Shown here: in pieces, positions 45,901-58,331 of the stretch
How positions within the stretch are numbered: the first letter of the stretch is position 1
Layout of the letters: every line of letters begins with the position of its first letter
From: Brachionus rotundiformis
Lineage: Eukaryota > Rotifera > Eurotatoria > Ploima > Brachionidae
Assembly: GCA_016802295.1 (NCBI GenBank)
Contig: JAESIW010000118.1
Coordinates: forward strand, 319,727 to 383,726
Length of the DNA stretch: 64,000 nt
Direction: 5' to 3'
Notes under the pieces: generated by a model
The model's input: the letters and a program-made list of their open reading frames with translations, nothing else
Database searches by the model: none
Told to the model about the DNA's origin: nothing
Position numbers and translations under genes: made by a program

Positions 45901-48900
45901 TCAATTGTTTAAGCTATTCTTTTTTGATTGAGCTTGCAATTTGAAGTAAAAATCTTTTTTCTTCATTAAAGTAGAATGTGATCCTTCTTCTAAGATAACG
46001 CCATCTTTCACCACTGATATTTTAGTTGAGTTCTCAATTGTACTTAATCTTTGAATAAAGATAATTAACTAAATCTCATATAAATGAAAATATCATTTAC
46101 CTATGAGCTATAACAATGCAAGTTCGACCAACTTGTGCCTTGTCCAAAGCATCTTGCACCACAGTTTCAGATTGATTATCCTTGAAACAAAAATAAAATC
46201 CTGTCAATTTTTATTTACTTTAATTTACCAAAGCTGAAGTAGCCTCGTCAAGCAAGAGAATCTTTGGTCTTCGGATTAAAGCACGAGCTATTGGTAAAAA
46301 TTAGCTTAAACCAAAACTATAGTTGAATAAAACTTACCAATTGCCACTCTTTGTTTTTCACCTCCGCTTAATTGACCGCCTTTGGACCCAACAAGAGTAT
46401 TGTATTTCTATAAAACAAAATTTCAAATAAAACAATTAATCCAAATATAAAATTTTCAGTTAATTTATTTATTAATTTTAATAAAAGAATTTAAGAACCG
46501 TAAAAAATATTTACTTCTGGTAGACTTTCAATCTTTGAGTGAATATTTGAATTTATGGCAGCATCTATAACTTCATTAATTTCGATCTATTGATTTTTTT
46601 ATTAAAAAAGTATAAAATTAAATTGGTCGGCTGTTACTAGATGCCAACTTTTTTTCAACTCTTTGATATTTATCTAATTAATTTAAAAAAACTTATATTG
46701 ATGAGGTGTAAAGAAAAAAATTCTAGCCGGTCAGTAATAACATCAAACCATTTGGTTAAATTACGGATTACCTTTTCCCTGTTAATGTCACCCATGCTAA
46801 TATTTTCATAAATGCTGACATTAAACAACACTGGCTCTTGACTAACCAAGCCAATTTGAGACCTTAACCAATTTATGTTCAGTTGTCTGATATCAATTCC
46901 GTCCAAATAAACAACTCCATCTTCAACATCATAAAATCTGAGCAATAAAGCAATAGTGGTGCTCTTGCCACATCCAGAAGTTCCCACCAAGGCATTTGTT
47001 GTTCCGTTTTTGATTTCCAAATTGAAACCATTCAAAACTTTTACTTGGGGCCGATTCGGGTACCGGAAATGAACATTCTCAAATTTTATGTTTCCAACTA
47101 CTTTTTCAGGCTTAAGACCCTCTTCGCTAAAATTATCTATTTGCGATTTTCGTTCAATTATCTTGAAAGCAGTCTTGGCTGCACTTGAAGCTAGGTTCTG
47201 ATCTGGCAAAAGCGAGTATGATCTTGCCAAAATCAAGGCCGAAAAGGTCATGATGGGAAATATTCTGAATAAGTCTGGTACACTTAGCTCATTGTTAGAA
47301 ACCAATTCAAACCCAAAACTAAAAGCTGTAGCCTGAATAAAGAAGACTATGGATATTGAAATTGAATAGAAGATTGCTTGGACATGTAAAAGTAGAAGAC
47401 TTTTGCGAAACTTTCGCCCATAAACCAAATTAAATTCACTTATAAAATGCTGTTCCCGGCCCAAACTAACTATTGTTTTTATATTCTCCACTGTTTCTAT
47501 TGTGATTCTTCCAACTTCTTCATTAGCATTCTTTCCTTTTACTTTCTGACTCATCGATGACCTGCCAACCATCACTCCACTAATAAAGTTAATTGGCACA
47601 AATATAAGCATCACTAGAGCCAGCTTCCAACTTAAAACAAACGAGTAGATAATGCTGAAACCAACACCAGCTAGGCCTTGGACATAAAGTTTAAGCTTAT
47701 CGGACGACTTTCCTTTGACAAAAGCAGCTGACGAAGACAGCTGAGTTGCCAAAACGGAAGACCTATTTTCATCTAAGTCATGAAATCCAATCTCTTGTCT
47801 AAGCATTGATTTGAACATTAGGGTCCTAATTCTCTGCGTTAGCCTTGATCCTGCCAATGCAAACGAATAGCTATGGATAATATTGCTGATGATAGCTGCA
47901 AAGCCAAATCCAAAAATGATGCCCATGTATTTTAAGCTTTCATTTCTTTGTTTTTCTGCATCAGTAAGAGTAAACAGGTTAAAAATTTCGGCAAAAACAA
48001 GTGCTGTGGCTGGTTGGATTATAGCACTAATGGCTTGTCCAATAGATCCAAATAAAAGCCAAAACCAATCTGGAGCATGAAGCTTGAAAAGCCGAATTTC
48101 AAAATAAAATGGATAATACTTTTTTTTAGACAGCTTGTCTGCTTCATTCTCAACCAAATCGATTTCTAGAGATTTTTTTTCATACTCAGATTCACTATCA
48201 GATTCGGACTCAGATGAACTTGAGTCTAATGAGTCTTTCAAATGATCGCCATGTTTGTGAGCATGGACATGGATTTCCTCTTTGGTTTTGTTTTGGGTTT
48301 GCACCAGATTGTAGTATTCGCCTTTTATTTCCATTAATTCTTCATGAGTTCCTTTTTCCATCACTTTACCATTTGAAATGAATATAATCAAATCAGCATT
48401 GCGAATTGTACTCAACCTATGTGCAATTATGATGGTGGTTCGACCAATTTTTGCTTTATCCAAAGCATCTTGTACTATTTTTTCACTTTCATAGTCCAAT
48501 GCAGAAGTTGCTTCGTCCAAAAGTAATATTTTTGGATTACGAATCAACGCTCGAGCTAAAAAATAAAGTTTTTTGTAAATTTTTTTTCTTGTATAAAAAA
48601 TTCAGTTAACTCTGGAATTTTATTAATTAAATGACAGAAACAAAATGGGTTAATAGATAAAGAAAATCTGGAATTTGCACAAGATCAGATAATCGATCCT
48701 TAATTGGTACTGAAGGATTTCGATGAATTCAATTGTCTCCTAAGCCTATAATTATCTATGTATATTTAACCAATGTATATTTTTCATTTATTTATCTTTT
48801 AAATAAGAATGGAAAAAAACCTTTTTTAATTAAAATTTTTTAAATTAAAAAAATGACTATACTTTGGTAGTAAATTTACATGCCACATAACTTTACAGTA

Positions 48901-51900
48901 CCTTTTTGATTCTTCAGATAAGAATAAAAAATATTCCATGAACACTGCTACTATCTTATGTTTTTTAATTAAATTTCGACATTTTATATTTATTTAAAGA
49001 CGAGTTTTTACAGTAAAGAGGAAAAAATAGTTAATGTTGTTCTTTGATTATTTAATGATACTGTTTAAAATAATTAAAATACATATTAAAGAACAATAAG
49101 AAGATAATTGTTGACTTTTTTTTAATTTCTTTAAGGCTTGAGATAAAAAATTCGAATGTTTGGATAGAATTGAACTTAATATATAAAAAATTTATATTTC
49201 TATGTGGACAAATACAATCAAAAAAAAATCTAATTTCTTCCTTTTTGCTTCTTTTTTGGCAAAATGTTAAAAATTTTCCATTTTTCCATTTTCAATTTTT
49301 TAGTTTCTTTGTGCAATGTTTCAGAAAGTCTTCATTTGGCAAATTTTTTTATTAATTTTTTTAAAATTTGCACAAAAAATATAAAAATATGTAAAAAATT
49401 AAAATTTTCAACATTTTGCCTTCTTGTTTATAAATAAAAAAATTTAATTAATTTAGTTTAATTTAAAAATTCACTATTCAGTAAAAATAATTGTTTCAAA
49501 AATTAGAAAATAGTCTTTAATTTATTTAATTAAATTAAAAATTCATTGACCATCATAGATAATCTATTAAAAATTTAATTTAAAAAAATATTACTTATTT
49601 ATATAAATAAAAAGTTGACTTATCTTATTTTAATCGAATATTTCAATTTATTTCATTTAAGAAAATAATTATTTTTGTCAACATTTCTTTTAAACTAACT
49701 TTAATCAAATACGAAATATGTAAGCACAGATATCTTTGGTTGGGAAATATCCATAAGCAAAAAAAAAATTACCAATGGCTATTCTTTGCTTCTGTCCACC
49801 AGATAATTGTGCGCCTCTTTCTCCAACTTGAGTTTCATATTTGTTCGTAGTTGTCAGAATAAAATCGTGGGCATTGGCCTTCTTGGCCGCTTGCTCGATT
49901 TCTTCGTCAGTTGCATCCAAGCACCCCAAACGAATATTTTCTTTGATTGTATTCGTGAACAAAATTGGCTCTTGGGAAACCAAGGCTGATTGACTTCTAA
50001 GCCAATTCAAATCTAAAGTGTCCACTGGGTAGCCATCAATTTTGATCAAACCAGATTCAGGCAAATAAAAACGCTGCAACAAAGAAACCACCGTTGATTT
50101 ACCACCACCACTAGAACCTACAAGAGCAACAGTTTTGCCTGCAGGTATTTTAAAACTGAGACCTTTTAAAACTTTTACTTCTTTTCGCTGAGGATAGCTA
50201 AATGAAACATTATCAAATTCTATGTCACCTTTAAGGCTATTTAATTGCAACCCATCTTTTTGCTCAAACACATCAATGGCAGATTTTGTATCAATAATAT
50301 CGAAAATTTTTTTGGCAGCCCCCCTTGCTTCGGCAAGTTCCTTTACATATGGCAATGCTTGGCCAACTGAAAAAGTAGCAATAAAAATGCAAAAGAATGA
50401 TTGAAGTATATTTCCTGGCAAAAATTTATCACATTGGTATCTGGCCAAATAAACACCATAAAAAACACCAATACCAAAGAAAATATCTATTAAAAAGTCT
50501 GTTAAGCCAAGAAAAAAGCCACTGAATAGACCTTTTTTCTGCGCCATTTTGTTCGCATTGTCTAAATTTTTTTCATAATCTACCACGTTTTGTTTCTGAA
50601 GCCCTAATGACAACAATGTTCTGATTGAGCTCAACGCTTCTTGCGCTATACTGCCCGCTCGACCATAAGCTTTAAATTCTTCAATTGTGTATTTTCGTGT
50701 AACCAGCACCATAAGCGCAGTGGACAAGATCATGAATGGAATCAATGCAATAAAAACTATAGAAAACATCCATGCTTGAACCAATGCAAAAATTAAACAA
50801 GCGATACCTCGACATACCAGGTGAATGAAGTCAGATACTTTAAATCCGATGCCAAATTTTACTGTATCAATATTGCTTAGATAAGAATAATTGAATAGTT
50901 GAATTTTTTAAAATTAGATTTTTATTAACACTCAAAACCTGGAGGTGTTTTTTGGACCCCTTCAGTTAACTTATCTTTTTAATTTTTATTCCATGAAAAT
51001 TGGTATATTTTGCAATAAATATAAATTAATTTTAATATTTTTTAATTATCAGATTGCAGAAAAAATCTTAAAAAATGATTACATTTATTTAACCAAATAC
51101 AAAGAGATAAAATAAAGAGATAAAATAAAATAAAGAGCCGAAACAAATCCTCCGGTGTTTGAATGTTAAAATACTGATTTTAATTTAAAAAAGGACTCTA
51201 TTTGGCTAAAAGCTGACTCATTCATGATGACTTACCATGAAAATTTTTAAATAGTAAGACTAGAAACGAAAATTTTCTAAATTTAAAAGAAACCTCTAAA
51301 AAGAATTTATCATGAATAAAATTTTGAAAAAAATATTTTTTGAGAAAACTTTTTTTTTTTTAATTAATATTATTTTATTTGTTTACCTGGTAAGGGCAGA
51401 GTTTAAATCCCCTGATAAGTTTTTGTCGAAAAAAGCCATGTCCTGTCGAATAATTGTTTTATAAAGCGCCTCTCTTTGTTGAAAAATTATCTATAAGGAT
51501 TTTTAGACAAAAATTTAATTTTACCTCATCTTTTTAATTTGCTTTTCACCGGCAGTGTTCCAACATACATGAGCTATGTAATTCAAAACAAGTGATAAAA
51601 ATCCGAATCCAACATATAAATAGATTGCGTCCTCAATTCTGGCACTACTTGACTCATTGTCTGGGTTAGAGCTTAGACTTTGAAAAAAAAATAATCTAAC
51701 TTTTAAATGAATTGTTAGTCGTACCATTCAACTCCATAAGCTTTGGTAAAATTTATCAATTTGCTTTACTTTATGGAAAATAAAGAAAATTTACGAGAAG
51801 TAACTGTTTTGGGTGTTTGAGCAACAGTTGTGTTTGATCCAGAGGCATTTATGTCAACAAATACTCCAACAATTTGGCCATAAAGTAGAAATATCAACGG

Positions 51901-52295
51901 AAAAACAACTGAAGATCCAGCGGCACTTAGTGTACCAATTACTATCAGCAAATAATCCAGACATGTGGCAAATTTAAACTTAATTATTAAATTAAATTAA
52001 AAAACAAAAAACTATTGAAAATGCTTTTAAATTACTAGTTTCCTGATAGAAACTTTTTCTTCTTTTGATTTTTTTTTTTTGCTTTTTTTCTTTATTTTGA
52101 TATCTTCTAATTCTATTTGCTCTTTTCTACATAAAAGAAATTAATTTTTTTTTCAATTTAAAATGAACATTCGAAGTACTTATCGAAATTATCATTTAGA
52201 AATGGATCAAATGGTGGGTCATCGTTTAAGTTGATTGTTTTAAATTGTCCAGGAATACCCATTTCATGAGTTAAGTCAGTTTCATGCTGTTTCAT
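45901..52295 (-). CDS. ABCB full transporter (P-glycoprotein-like), 13 exons
   Basis: This is an ATP-driven exporter with plan TM-NBD-TM-NBD in one chain. Exons in order: 52295-52180, 52126-52036, 51978-51795, 51740-51725 (16 nt), 51677-51525, 51473-51387, 50875-49773, 48555-46772, 46586-46515, 46407-46338, 46287-46229, 46180-46101 and 46048-45901. They total 3,963 nt, or 1,320 residues, with every phase consistent. NBD1 shows Walker A GSSGGGKST, Q-loop region SQEPILF, signature AQLSGGQKQRIAIARA split by an intron, and Walker B ILLLDEATSALD. NBD2 shows GTSGCGKST, SQEPVLF, QLSGGEKQRVAIARA (Glu instead of Gln) and ILLLDEATSALD. The first transmembrane domain begins after a Lys-rich cytosolic N-terminus with YLLIVIGTLSAAGSSVVFPL. 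The linker is His- and Asp/Ser-rich (HVHAHKHGDH, SSSESESDSESEYEKK). The 1.2 kb intron sits inside the NBD1 signature, and NBD2 is split into six exons. Confidence 0.94.
50929..51165. mobile_element. TTAA-flanked MITE in ABCB intron
   Basis: The left end (TTAA at 50925-50928 followed by cactcaaaacctggagg) is matched in reverse complement by the right end (cctccggtgtttgaatg followed by TTAA at 51166-51169). About 12 of 17 bp are identical. The 237 bp interior has no coding frame. TTAA flanks suggest piggyBac-type insertion; the termini share only cact/catt with the element at 11.6 kb. Confidence 0.55.
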
Positions 52296-53399
52296 TTTTT
52301 TTTCCAATGTTTACTCTTTGGTTTCTAAAATTCTAATTTATAGTAATAATTATGTGACAATTTTCTAAAAAATTAAGTTAAAATTTTTACATTGATTTGA
52401 ATAAGTGGTTTTAATAAGAACTAGAGATTTTATAAAAAATCTATTCAGACTTTTCAGGTAAACTAAAAACAAAGCTTTGAAGAAAATTGGATGCTTGTCT
52501 ATTAATCTAAAGATATAAAAATAAATAGCAAAAAGCTAAAACTAGATAAAGTCTATTTTAAAACTATTTTAATTATTCCTAATTTGGTTTTCATTTTTTT
52601 TCGTTCCAGGAATTTAAACTCAAAAATAGCTTTGTCATTAAAGTCTTGGTTATGTAAATAAAACAGCAATCCTTTGTAAAAAAAATCTGCAGTTTCATAT
52701 TAACATAAGACTCAGGTAATAAATAAGAATGACTTTTGATATTTTAGTAATTTTATTTAAGTAAAAACACTTTATTATTTTTGGGTTATTCAATGCTGTA
52801 AATGCATACTTCATTTAGAATTTTTGCTTATCACGTTTTAAAAGCTTATAATTTTCAAATATTAAACTGGTGAAACAATATTTTAGTTATTTTATAAATT
52901 TGTTGAAAATTAAATCAAACAAAATAATATAATTATTTTTTTATTTAATAAGAATAAAAAATTTTTTTGAAATATTTTTAGATAAAGGACACTATTTTTA
53001 AAATTTAATTTTTCGAAAAATTCCAACTTAATTCAAAATTATCCATTTCTTCCCTATTAACAAAAAAATCAATTCCAAATTTCAGAAAAAATTAAAAATT
53101 ATCCAAAAGTTAAGTAAATACAAACAAAATTCAAAAAATTTCATAAATTTTGTTTTTTTTCCTAATTAATTAGGGAAGACATAACTTTTTGCAGTTTTTC
53201 AGACTCTAGAATTTAAGTAAAATCTTTGTTCTTCGTCACATAGTCATAATATATATATAAATTTTTTTGTTTTCAACAGAAGCCTATTGATTGAAGCCAT
53301 GCAAGTGATTATCACAAAAGCTGACGGCCAATTTGATTTTCTCTATTTACTTTTACATAGCTTTGACTTTTTTCACATTTATTAGTAAAAGAAGTAGTA
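52296..53399. other. Intergenic, promoter side of ABCB gene
   Basis: AT-rich. An agt trinucleotide run lies at about 53,393-53,407. No gene is recognised. Confidence 0.45.
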
Positions 53400-54010
53400 G
53401 TAGTAGTACTTGCTGCGACACCTAACATGAAGAGTGTCTGAGTCTACCACCGCCATTAGGCAATGTGAAGTTGTAGCAGCCTATTCCATTTAATCTATCT
53501 GAAGCAGCTTTGAAGCTCACGGTTGACTTAGATGTTACCAGCTTATTGCAGTGCGGAACTCTTCTGTTTGGAAAAAAGCATGTCTGACGCTCACTGTAGC
53601 TGCAAAATCGTTTCGTACATGAACTTTAAAAAAATTGCTATTCCCTCTTTTTTGCACGGCTGGATCTCTGACCAGGTTTACCATTTCTAGTCCATTAACC
53701 AATTTGTACATTTTAATCAAATCTCCTCATTGACTCAACCTGGTCAAACCCATACTTGGATTCCATATGTGCATTGCATTGTCTAAGTGTAGTCTCACCA
53801 TACAGTCTTACCTGCAACTTCTACTCTATGCTTGTATATTTATTAGCATTCCAAGAACCCTACTCGCTTTCGCAAATGCATTTTTTAACTTGGCGGGTCC
53901 ACTTTAAATCCGATGAGACCAACACCACCAGATCCATGTGGTGGTCAATAAGAAATTTGATCTGGTCTCACCACTTTATAATATACTTGCCTTGTATTTA
54001 GTCTGCCAAA
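53400..54010 (-). mobile_element. Decayed LINE reverse transcriptase C-terminus
   Basis: The minus strand carries LVVLVSSDLKWTRQVK, AFAKASRVLGML and then the open run MYKLVNGLEMVNLVRDPAVQ, VHVRNDFAATVSVRHAFF, TEEFRTAIS. After stops it continues with CLMAVVDSDTL near 53,440. This is the end of a Jockey/CR1-like ORF2 with several stops and frame changes. It is clearly less AT-rich than its flanks. Confidence 0.75.
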
Positions 54011-54874
54011 ATGTATCAATTAGCACTTATTAACACACATGCCTATTCATATCATTGACATACTAAATCTAGATATTTCTTATCGTTCTGAACATGTTTT
54101 TTTGCTTTCCATAATTGACACCCTTTCCAGTTAATCAATTTTTTTCTTGTTAAGAGTTCAAAATATAAATTATCAATCTATTAAGGTTCACTATGATACC
54201 GAACTTAAGTTTTATAGTTCCAAATCAAAAATCAAAAAAACATTATCCGAGGGTTAGCAGAATTGTAAGCAGCGATAAACAGAATTAAATTGTTAAATAT
54301 TTCCAAATTAACTCTACCAAGAGTAAAGACAGTTTTTTTGTTAGAATAAAATATCCTATATTCAGAGTATTTTCTAATTAAATGAATAACTAATTAAATT
54401 ATTAAATTTTAATTTCAATAAATTAAATATTAAATGAAAATTTATCTTAAAAATCCTAAGATTAGAAATATTTTAAAAGTAATTGTCAATAAGAGCCTCT
54501 AATGATACATCTTGTTCTATAAATAAGAAAATATTTTTTTATGTGACTAATAGTGTCTCAGTTCAAATAAAATTAAGTTTTTGTTAATGAATACTTATAA
54601 TTTTAAAATTTGGTATTGCAGTGGACCGCTAATCAATTAATAACTTGGATTTCAATAAAATTTTAAAAATTATTTATATTTATTTTTTGTATGAAATATT
54701 GATTTTATGAACAATTGGCTAGAGTATTTTACGTCTAAATTATCTATATCAAAATATTAAAAAATCACTAACAATTTGCAGTATAAACTAACAAACAAGA
54801 AAACATCTAACAATACTTAAAACCATGCGTAGATTTATCACAATATACCATATTAAAATTCATCTAAAGTTGAA
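54011..54874. other. Intergenic, 3' of QSOX copy A
   Basis: AT-rich; nothing recognised. Confidence 0.45.
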
Positions 54875-57800
54875 TCAATTTCTTCTTCTGCGAAGACCTA
54901 TAAACAGCAACATTAAAGCAAGAGCAGTAATTAGGAAAATTCCGATATAAACACCTTTAGAAGGCTGAAAGTTGTTTTGAGTAAAATTTTGTTCCTTTAA
55001 TTTAATATTATCCGATTTGGCTAAATGATATTTATCTTGAGATGAATAATTTTTTGATGAATAAAATGAGACCAAAAAATCAAAAACTTTTTCTTCATTC
55101 CATTCATTATTATTAAAGCAATCTTGACAAAGATTTTTTGGTGGAAATTGAACTTTCGGGTACAGTGGGTCAGTCGTAACATCGTTTTCCAATCTTTTGT
55201 TTACACTATTGTGCACTGTTAAATAAAATTAATTAATATTTTAATTAATTAATTAAATTGAAATTATTAATTATTAAAACCTTTCCAAAGATAAAGTACA
55301 GCATCATGAGGTTCCTTCAAATGATCAATGTAATCTTTTGTTTCTTTCTTGAAATTTTTTGAACACTCTGAACAGCGGAAAAACGACTCTACAAAATAGC
55401 GAATAGATTCAATTACTTCTCTCACATTGAATCCTTGTTTGACTTAAAAAAATATTAATTAATTTAAATTTAATTTAATTTCTTATCAATTAATCAAAAA
55501 TTACATGAATTTTGCCTAGATGCTTCGAGCTCATATTGATGTACAGTCAGTGTATGAAACAATGTCCACAATGAGCATGGAAAACCTCGATAGTTTGGCG
55601 TTGATCCTTTGCAGTGGGCCCATTCTGTGCTCTCTGGCAAATATGATTCATTCTTTAATTTTAAATCAAATATAAAAATAATGTAATATACAAAAAGAAA
55701 AAGTACAGTTTGATCTTCCCTAGTCATTTGGATCCATTGGTCTGCAGTTATTTGGTTCGAAGTGATCGAGCTTAATTTTCTATCCAAATTGGTCAAATAG
55801 TTTTTCACTTCTTGTCTGCCAGGAAAATACTTGATAATTGATATTGATTAAATAAACTTGATTTAAAGTGACAGTGAAAATTAGAAAAAAATAATTCAAA
55901 CTGTTCTATTTAATTGATTGACTGATTGATTAGAATGTTTGAATTTTATTCTTTTCCTCTATTTAAGAAATTGTCTTATCCAAAATCAGATATATTTATA
56001 AACAGATAATTAATCAATATGTTTCCTGAGCAAGAATCTTCCCTTTTGAAAACTCTACCTTGTGAATCTATCGATCAGGGATCCGATTTAGAAAGAAAAA
56101 AGATAAAATTGCTACAAAAGCTTAAACAAGAAAAGTTCCAAAATATGAAAGGCTCTTCAACCATCCTGAACATGATACACAAACAACGCGAATCATACCA
56201 AAACAGACTCACTGACCAAAAAGAAAAGATTATTTTCAAACAGCAAGTACTGGTAAATAAGCTTAACATGGAAAATCAGCATTTGATTCAACATAAAAAT
56301 AATCTTGACGCCAAAGTTTCTTCATTTGACCAACAAAATCAGCAAATAATCTCCAAATACAACCAAGTAATGGAACAAAATAAAAGTCTAAAAGAACAGC
56401 TTAAAAAATCTCAAAATATTTCTTCTAAAATGCTGACCGATCTCAAGGAATCAAGAAAAGAAATAACCAAATTAAAAATAGAAAAAAATTAAAAAACCTA
56501 TTTTTTATTCTAAACTTTTATACAACAATTTTGAACTATTTAAATTATCTTATTCTTTTATAAAAATAAATAAATTTTCATTCATTTTCACGACAGTTTA
56601 GTTAATTCCTACATTTAAATAATAAATCTCAAGGAATCAAGAAAAGAAATAACCAAATTAAAAATATTAAAAAATCAATTTTTTTTCTGTACTTTGTTTT
56701 TATCTTTATTTTAATAAGATTAAAATATCTTTTTAATATTATGCCTTATAGAAAATATAGAATAATCTAAATTTAATTATTCACATGAACTTTTTTTATA
56801 CAATAAATTCCTGTAACAAGTCGAGTTAATTCTTTACATATTAAATAAAAAATTTTACTAACAAAATATTTTCCAATTTTGAATAAGAAGATTCATTTAA
56901 TTTTTTATTTTTCATGAATACTTACCAAAACTAACGTGCGAATCCATCTTCTTAATGCATAAAATTCTTCGCCTTTTATAACACCAGAATGAGGAATCTC
57001 GTTTCTAATAATTAAACTTAGGCCTGTTTCCAAGTCTTGCATATTCATATTAGTGGTAATATTTTTAAGTAGTTCAATTTTTTCCACGCTTGTTGTTTCC
57101 AATGGTCTTGTTGAGGTGATTATTTTATGGTTTACATAAGGTGCAGTTTTTATATATTCTTTGATTCCAGAGTTCACTGTTTCTCTAAAATCTTTGTTTG
57201 CGGTATTTATTTTTTCATTCAATAACTTGTAAAAAACTCTATTGTCTAAATTTTCTATGACTATTACACCTGGTAGTGTACTATTATCTATTTTTAGGGT
57301 TCTAAAAAGATCAGCATTATCAGTCCAACTAGTTCTCCTAACAACAAAATTATCCAAATAACCCGAAAAGTCCATTATTATCTACATTTTAAACAATTTT
57401 AATTCATTTCAATTTTCTCTAAATTTTAACCTTTTTGGCAACTAAAGCATCAGTCTCGAGTATCAAAAAAGCATAATTTTGTATCCTTTTCTTAGTTGAA
57501 AATATATCACCCAAGTCGATCGATCTTAAAAATAAAATAATTTATAAAATAAAATATTTAATTTGTTTTTACCTAAATGGTTTGAGATTAGGCCAGAACG
57601 GGTTGTTTGATTTTTCGATTTCAGCTAAAATATCACTAATGAAACTTGACTTTTTTCTTGAATCCAAATCAACTCCTCCATGTAGTGGTGGATTGAACTT
57701 GGGACGCACTGGAAACAGTCTTACAGTTGGGTACATGTCTATTTCGAATTCAGTACAAACATCTGTATTAAGCGAATCACCACAGTTTAAAGCAGCAAAC

Positions 57801-58069
57801 TTCACCACATTTTGCCATGATTTGGCTTCGCTGGCAAGATTGATCCAAACCGGGGCGTATCTTCTACATGTACCACACCAATGGGCATAAAATTCTACAA
57901 AATACATTACATTGCTGTTCTGATCGAATAAAATCTGCTTATAATTGTCGCTATTTAGAATAGTTATGTGGTGCTTGTCAGCTTGGTACAAGCCTGGATG
58001 AAAATTTTTCGCCTCTAATCTAAAAACTTGTGCGAAAAACAAAAGAAAAACAAATTGTACGCTCATCAT
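54875..58069 (-). CDS. QSOX: Sulfhydryl oxidase QSOX, copy A (six exons)
   Basis: QSOX oxidises protein thiols to disulfides with oxygen in the secretory pathway, passing electrons from a thioredoxin domain to an FAD-binding ERV domain. Exons in order: 58069-57573, 57524-57431, 57381-56926, 55829-55505, 55442-55281 and 55215-54875, 624 residues. A signal peptide (QFVFLLFFAQVFRLEA) precedes the thioredoxin domain with YFVEFYAHWCGTCRRYAPVW; the active site is CGTC instead of the usual CGHC. A helix-rich region follows, then KYFPGR-like YFPGRQEV, the ERV core (HCKGSTPNYRGFPCSLWTLF, ESFFRCSECSKNF with the CxxC, LWKVHNSVNKRL, YPKVQFPPKNLCQDC). It ends with a C-terminal membrane segment (GVYIGIFLITALALMLLFIG) and RRRRN. 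A 54-nt stop-free GT-AG segment in exon 4 (55706-55653) may be an intron. The 1.1 kb intron 3 hosts an opposite-strand gene. Confidence 0.95.
55459..56615. repeat. Inverted-repeat arm A (partner 62690-64000)
   Basis: Reverse complement of 62,690-64,000 with one difference in the 325 bp ERV exon and three in the 474 bp nested gene. It covers QSOX exon 4, both its flanking intron edges and the whole nested coiled-coil gene. Similarity fades at about 56,615, inside the host intron. At the other side the partner arm reaches the window edge (position 64,000 pairs with 55,459), so its outer limit is unknown. Confidence 0.93.
56019..56492 (+). CDS. Nested coiled-coil protein, copy 1, unknown family
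   Basis: An intronless 157-residue frame lies wholly inside intron 3 of QSOX copy A, on the opposite strand. The product is hydrophilic and mostly helical: MFPEQESSLLKTLPCESIDQ, then basic heptad-like stretches (KKIKLLQKLKQEKF, QVLVNKLNMENQHLIQHKNN, NQVMEQNKSLKEQLKKSQ, DLKESRKEITKLKI). It thus resembles a long continuous coiled coil with one cysteine. No membrane segment or signal peptide is seen. I do not recognise the family. It differs from the copy at 63.4 kb at three positions (His/Gln, Gln/His, Glu/Gln). The preservation of frame in both copies and its normal codon composition suggest a real protein, but expression is unproven. Confidence 0.65.
   Translation: MFPEQESSLLKTLPCESIDQGSDLERKKIKLLQKLKQEKFQNMKGSSTILNMIHKQRESYQNRLTDQKEKIIFKQQVLVNKLNMENQHLIQHKNNLDAKVSSFDQQNQQIISKYNQVMEQNKSLKEQLKKSQNISSKMLTDLKESRKEITKLKIEKN
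56626..56690 (+). repeat. Duplicated 3' tail of the nested gene
   Basis: The sequence tctcaaggaatcaagaaaag followed by aaataaccaaattaaaaata repeats the last ~45 coding bases of the nested gene (56,446-56,490), about 180 bp downstream. It has no start codon. The other arm carries a similar extra tail at about 62,822-62,880. Confidence 0.7.
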
Positions 58070-58331
58070 AATTATTTGAATAATATATTTTTTTTAGCAG
58101 AATTTATAGATAAATTTACAGCTAAAACAATTACAAATGACAAGTTTTTTTTGTTTTTGGTACTCATAAAATTTGCTCATTTTAAAATTTATTTTATACT
58201 TTTACAAGTATGATTTTTTTTAGTCATTATTTTACTTATTTGATAAATAAATTGATGACGTTTAAATAAAGCTTAAAAAATAATTTTAGATATTTCTTAA
58301 ATTTAATTTAATTTGAACTTAAAACCAAAAA

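Noticed and set aside
49170..49355. Phe-rich open frame
   Set aside because: Lies in the 1.2 kb ABCB intron and is just AT-rich sequence read in a T-rich frame.
57582..57890. 102-codon plus-strand frame
   Set aside because: Antisense shadow of QSOX copy A exon 1.
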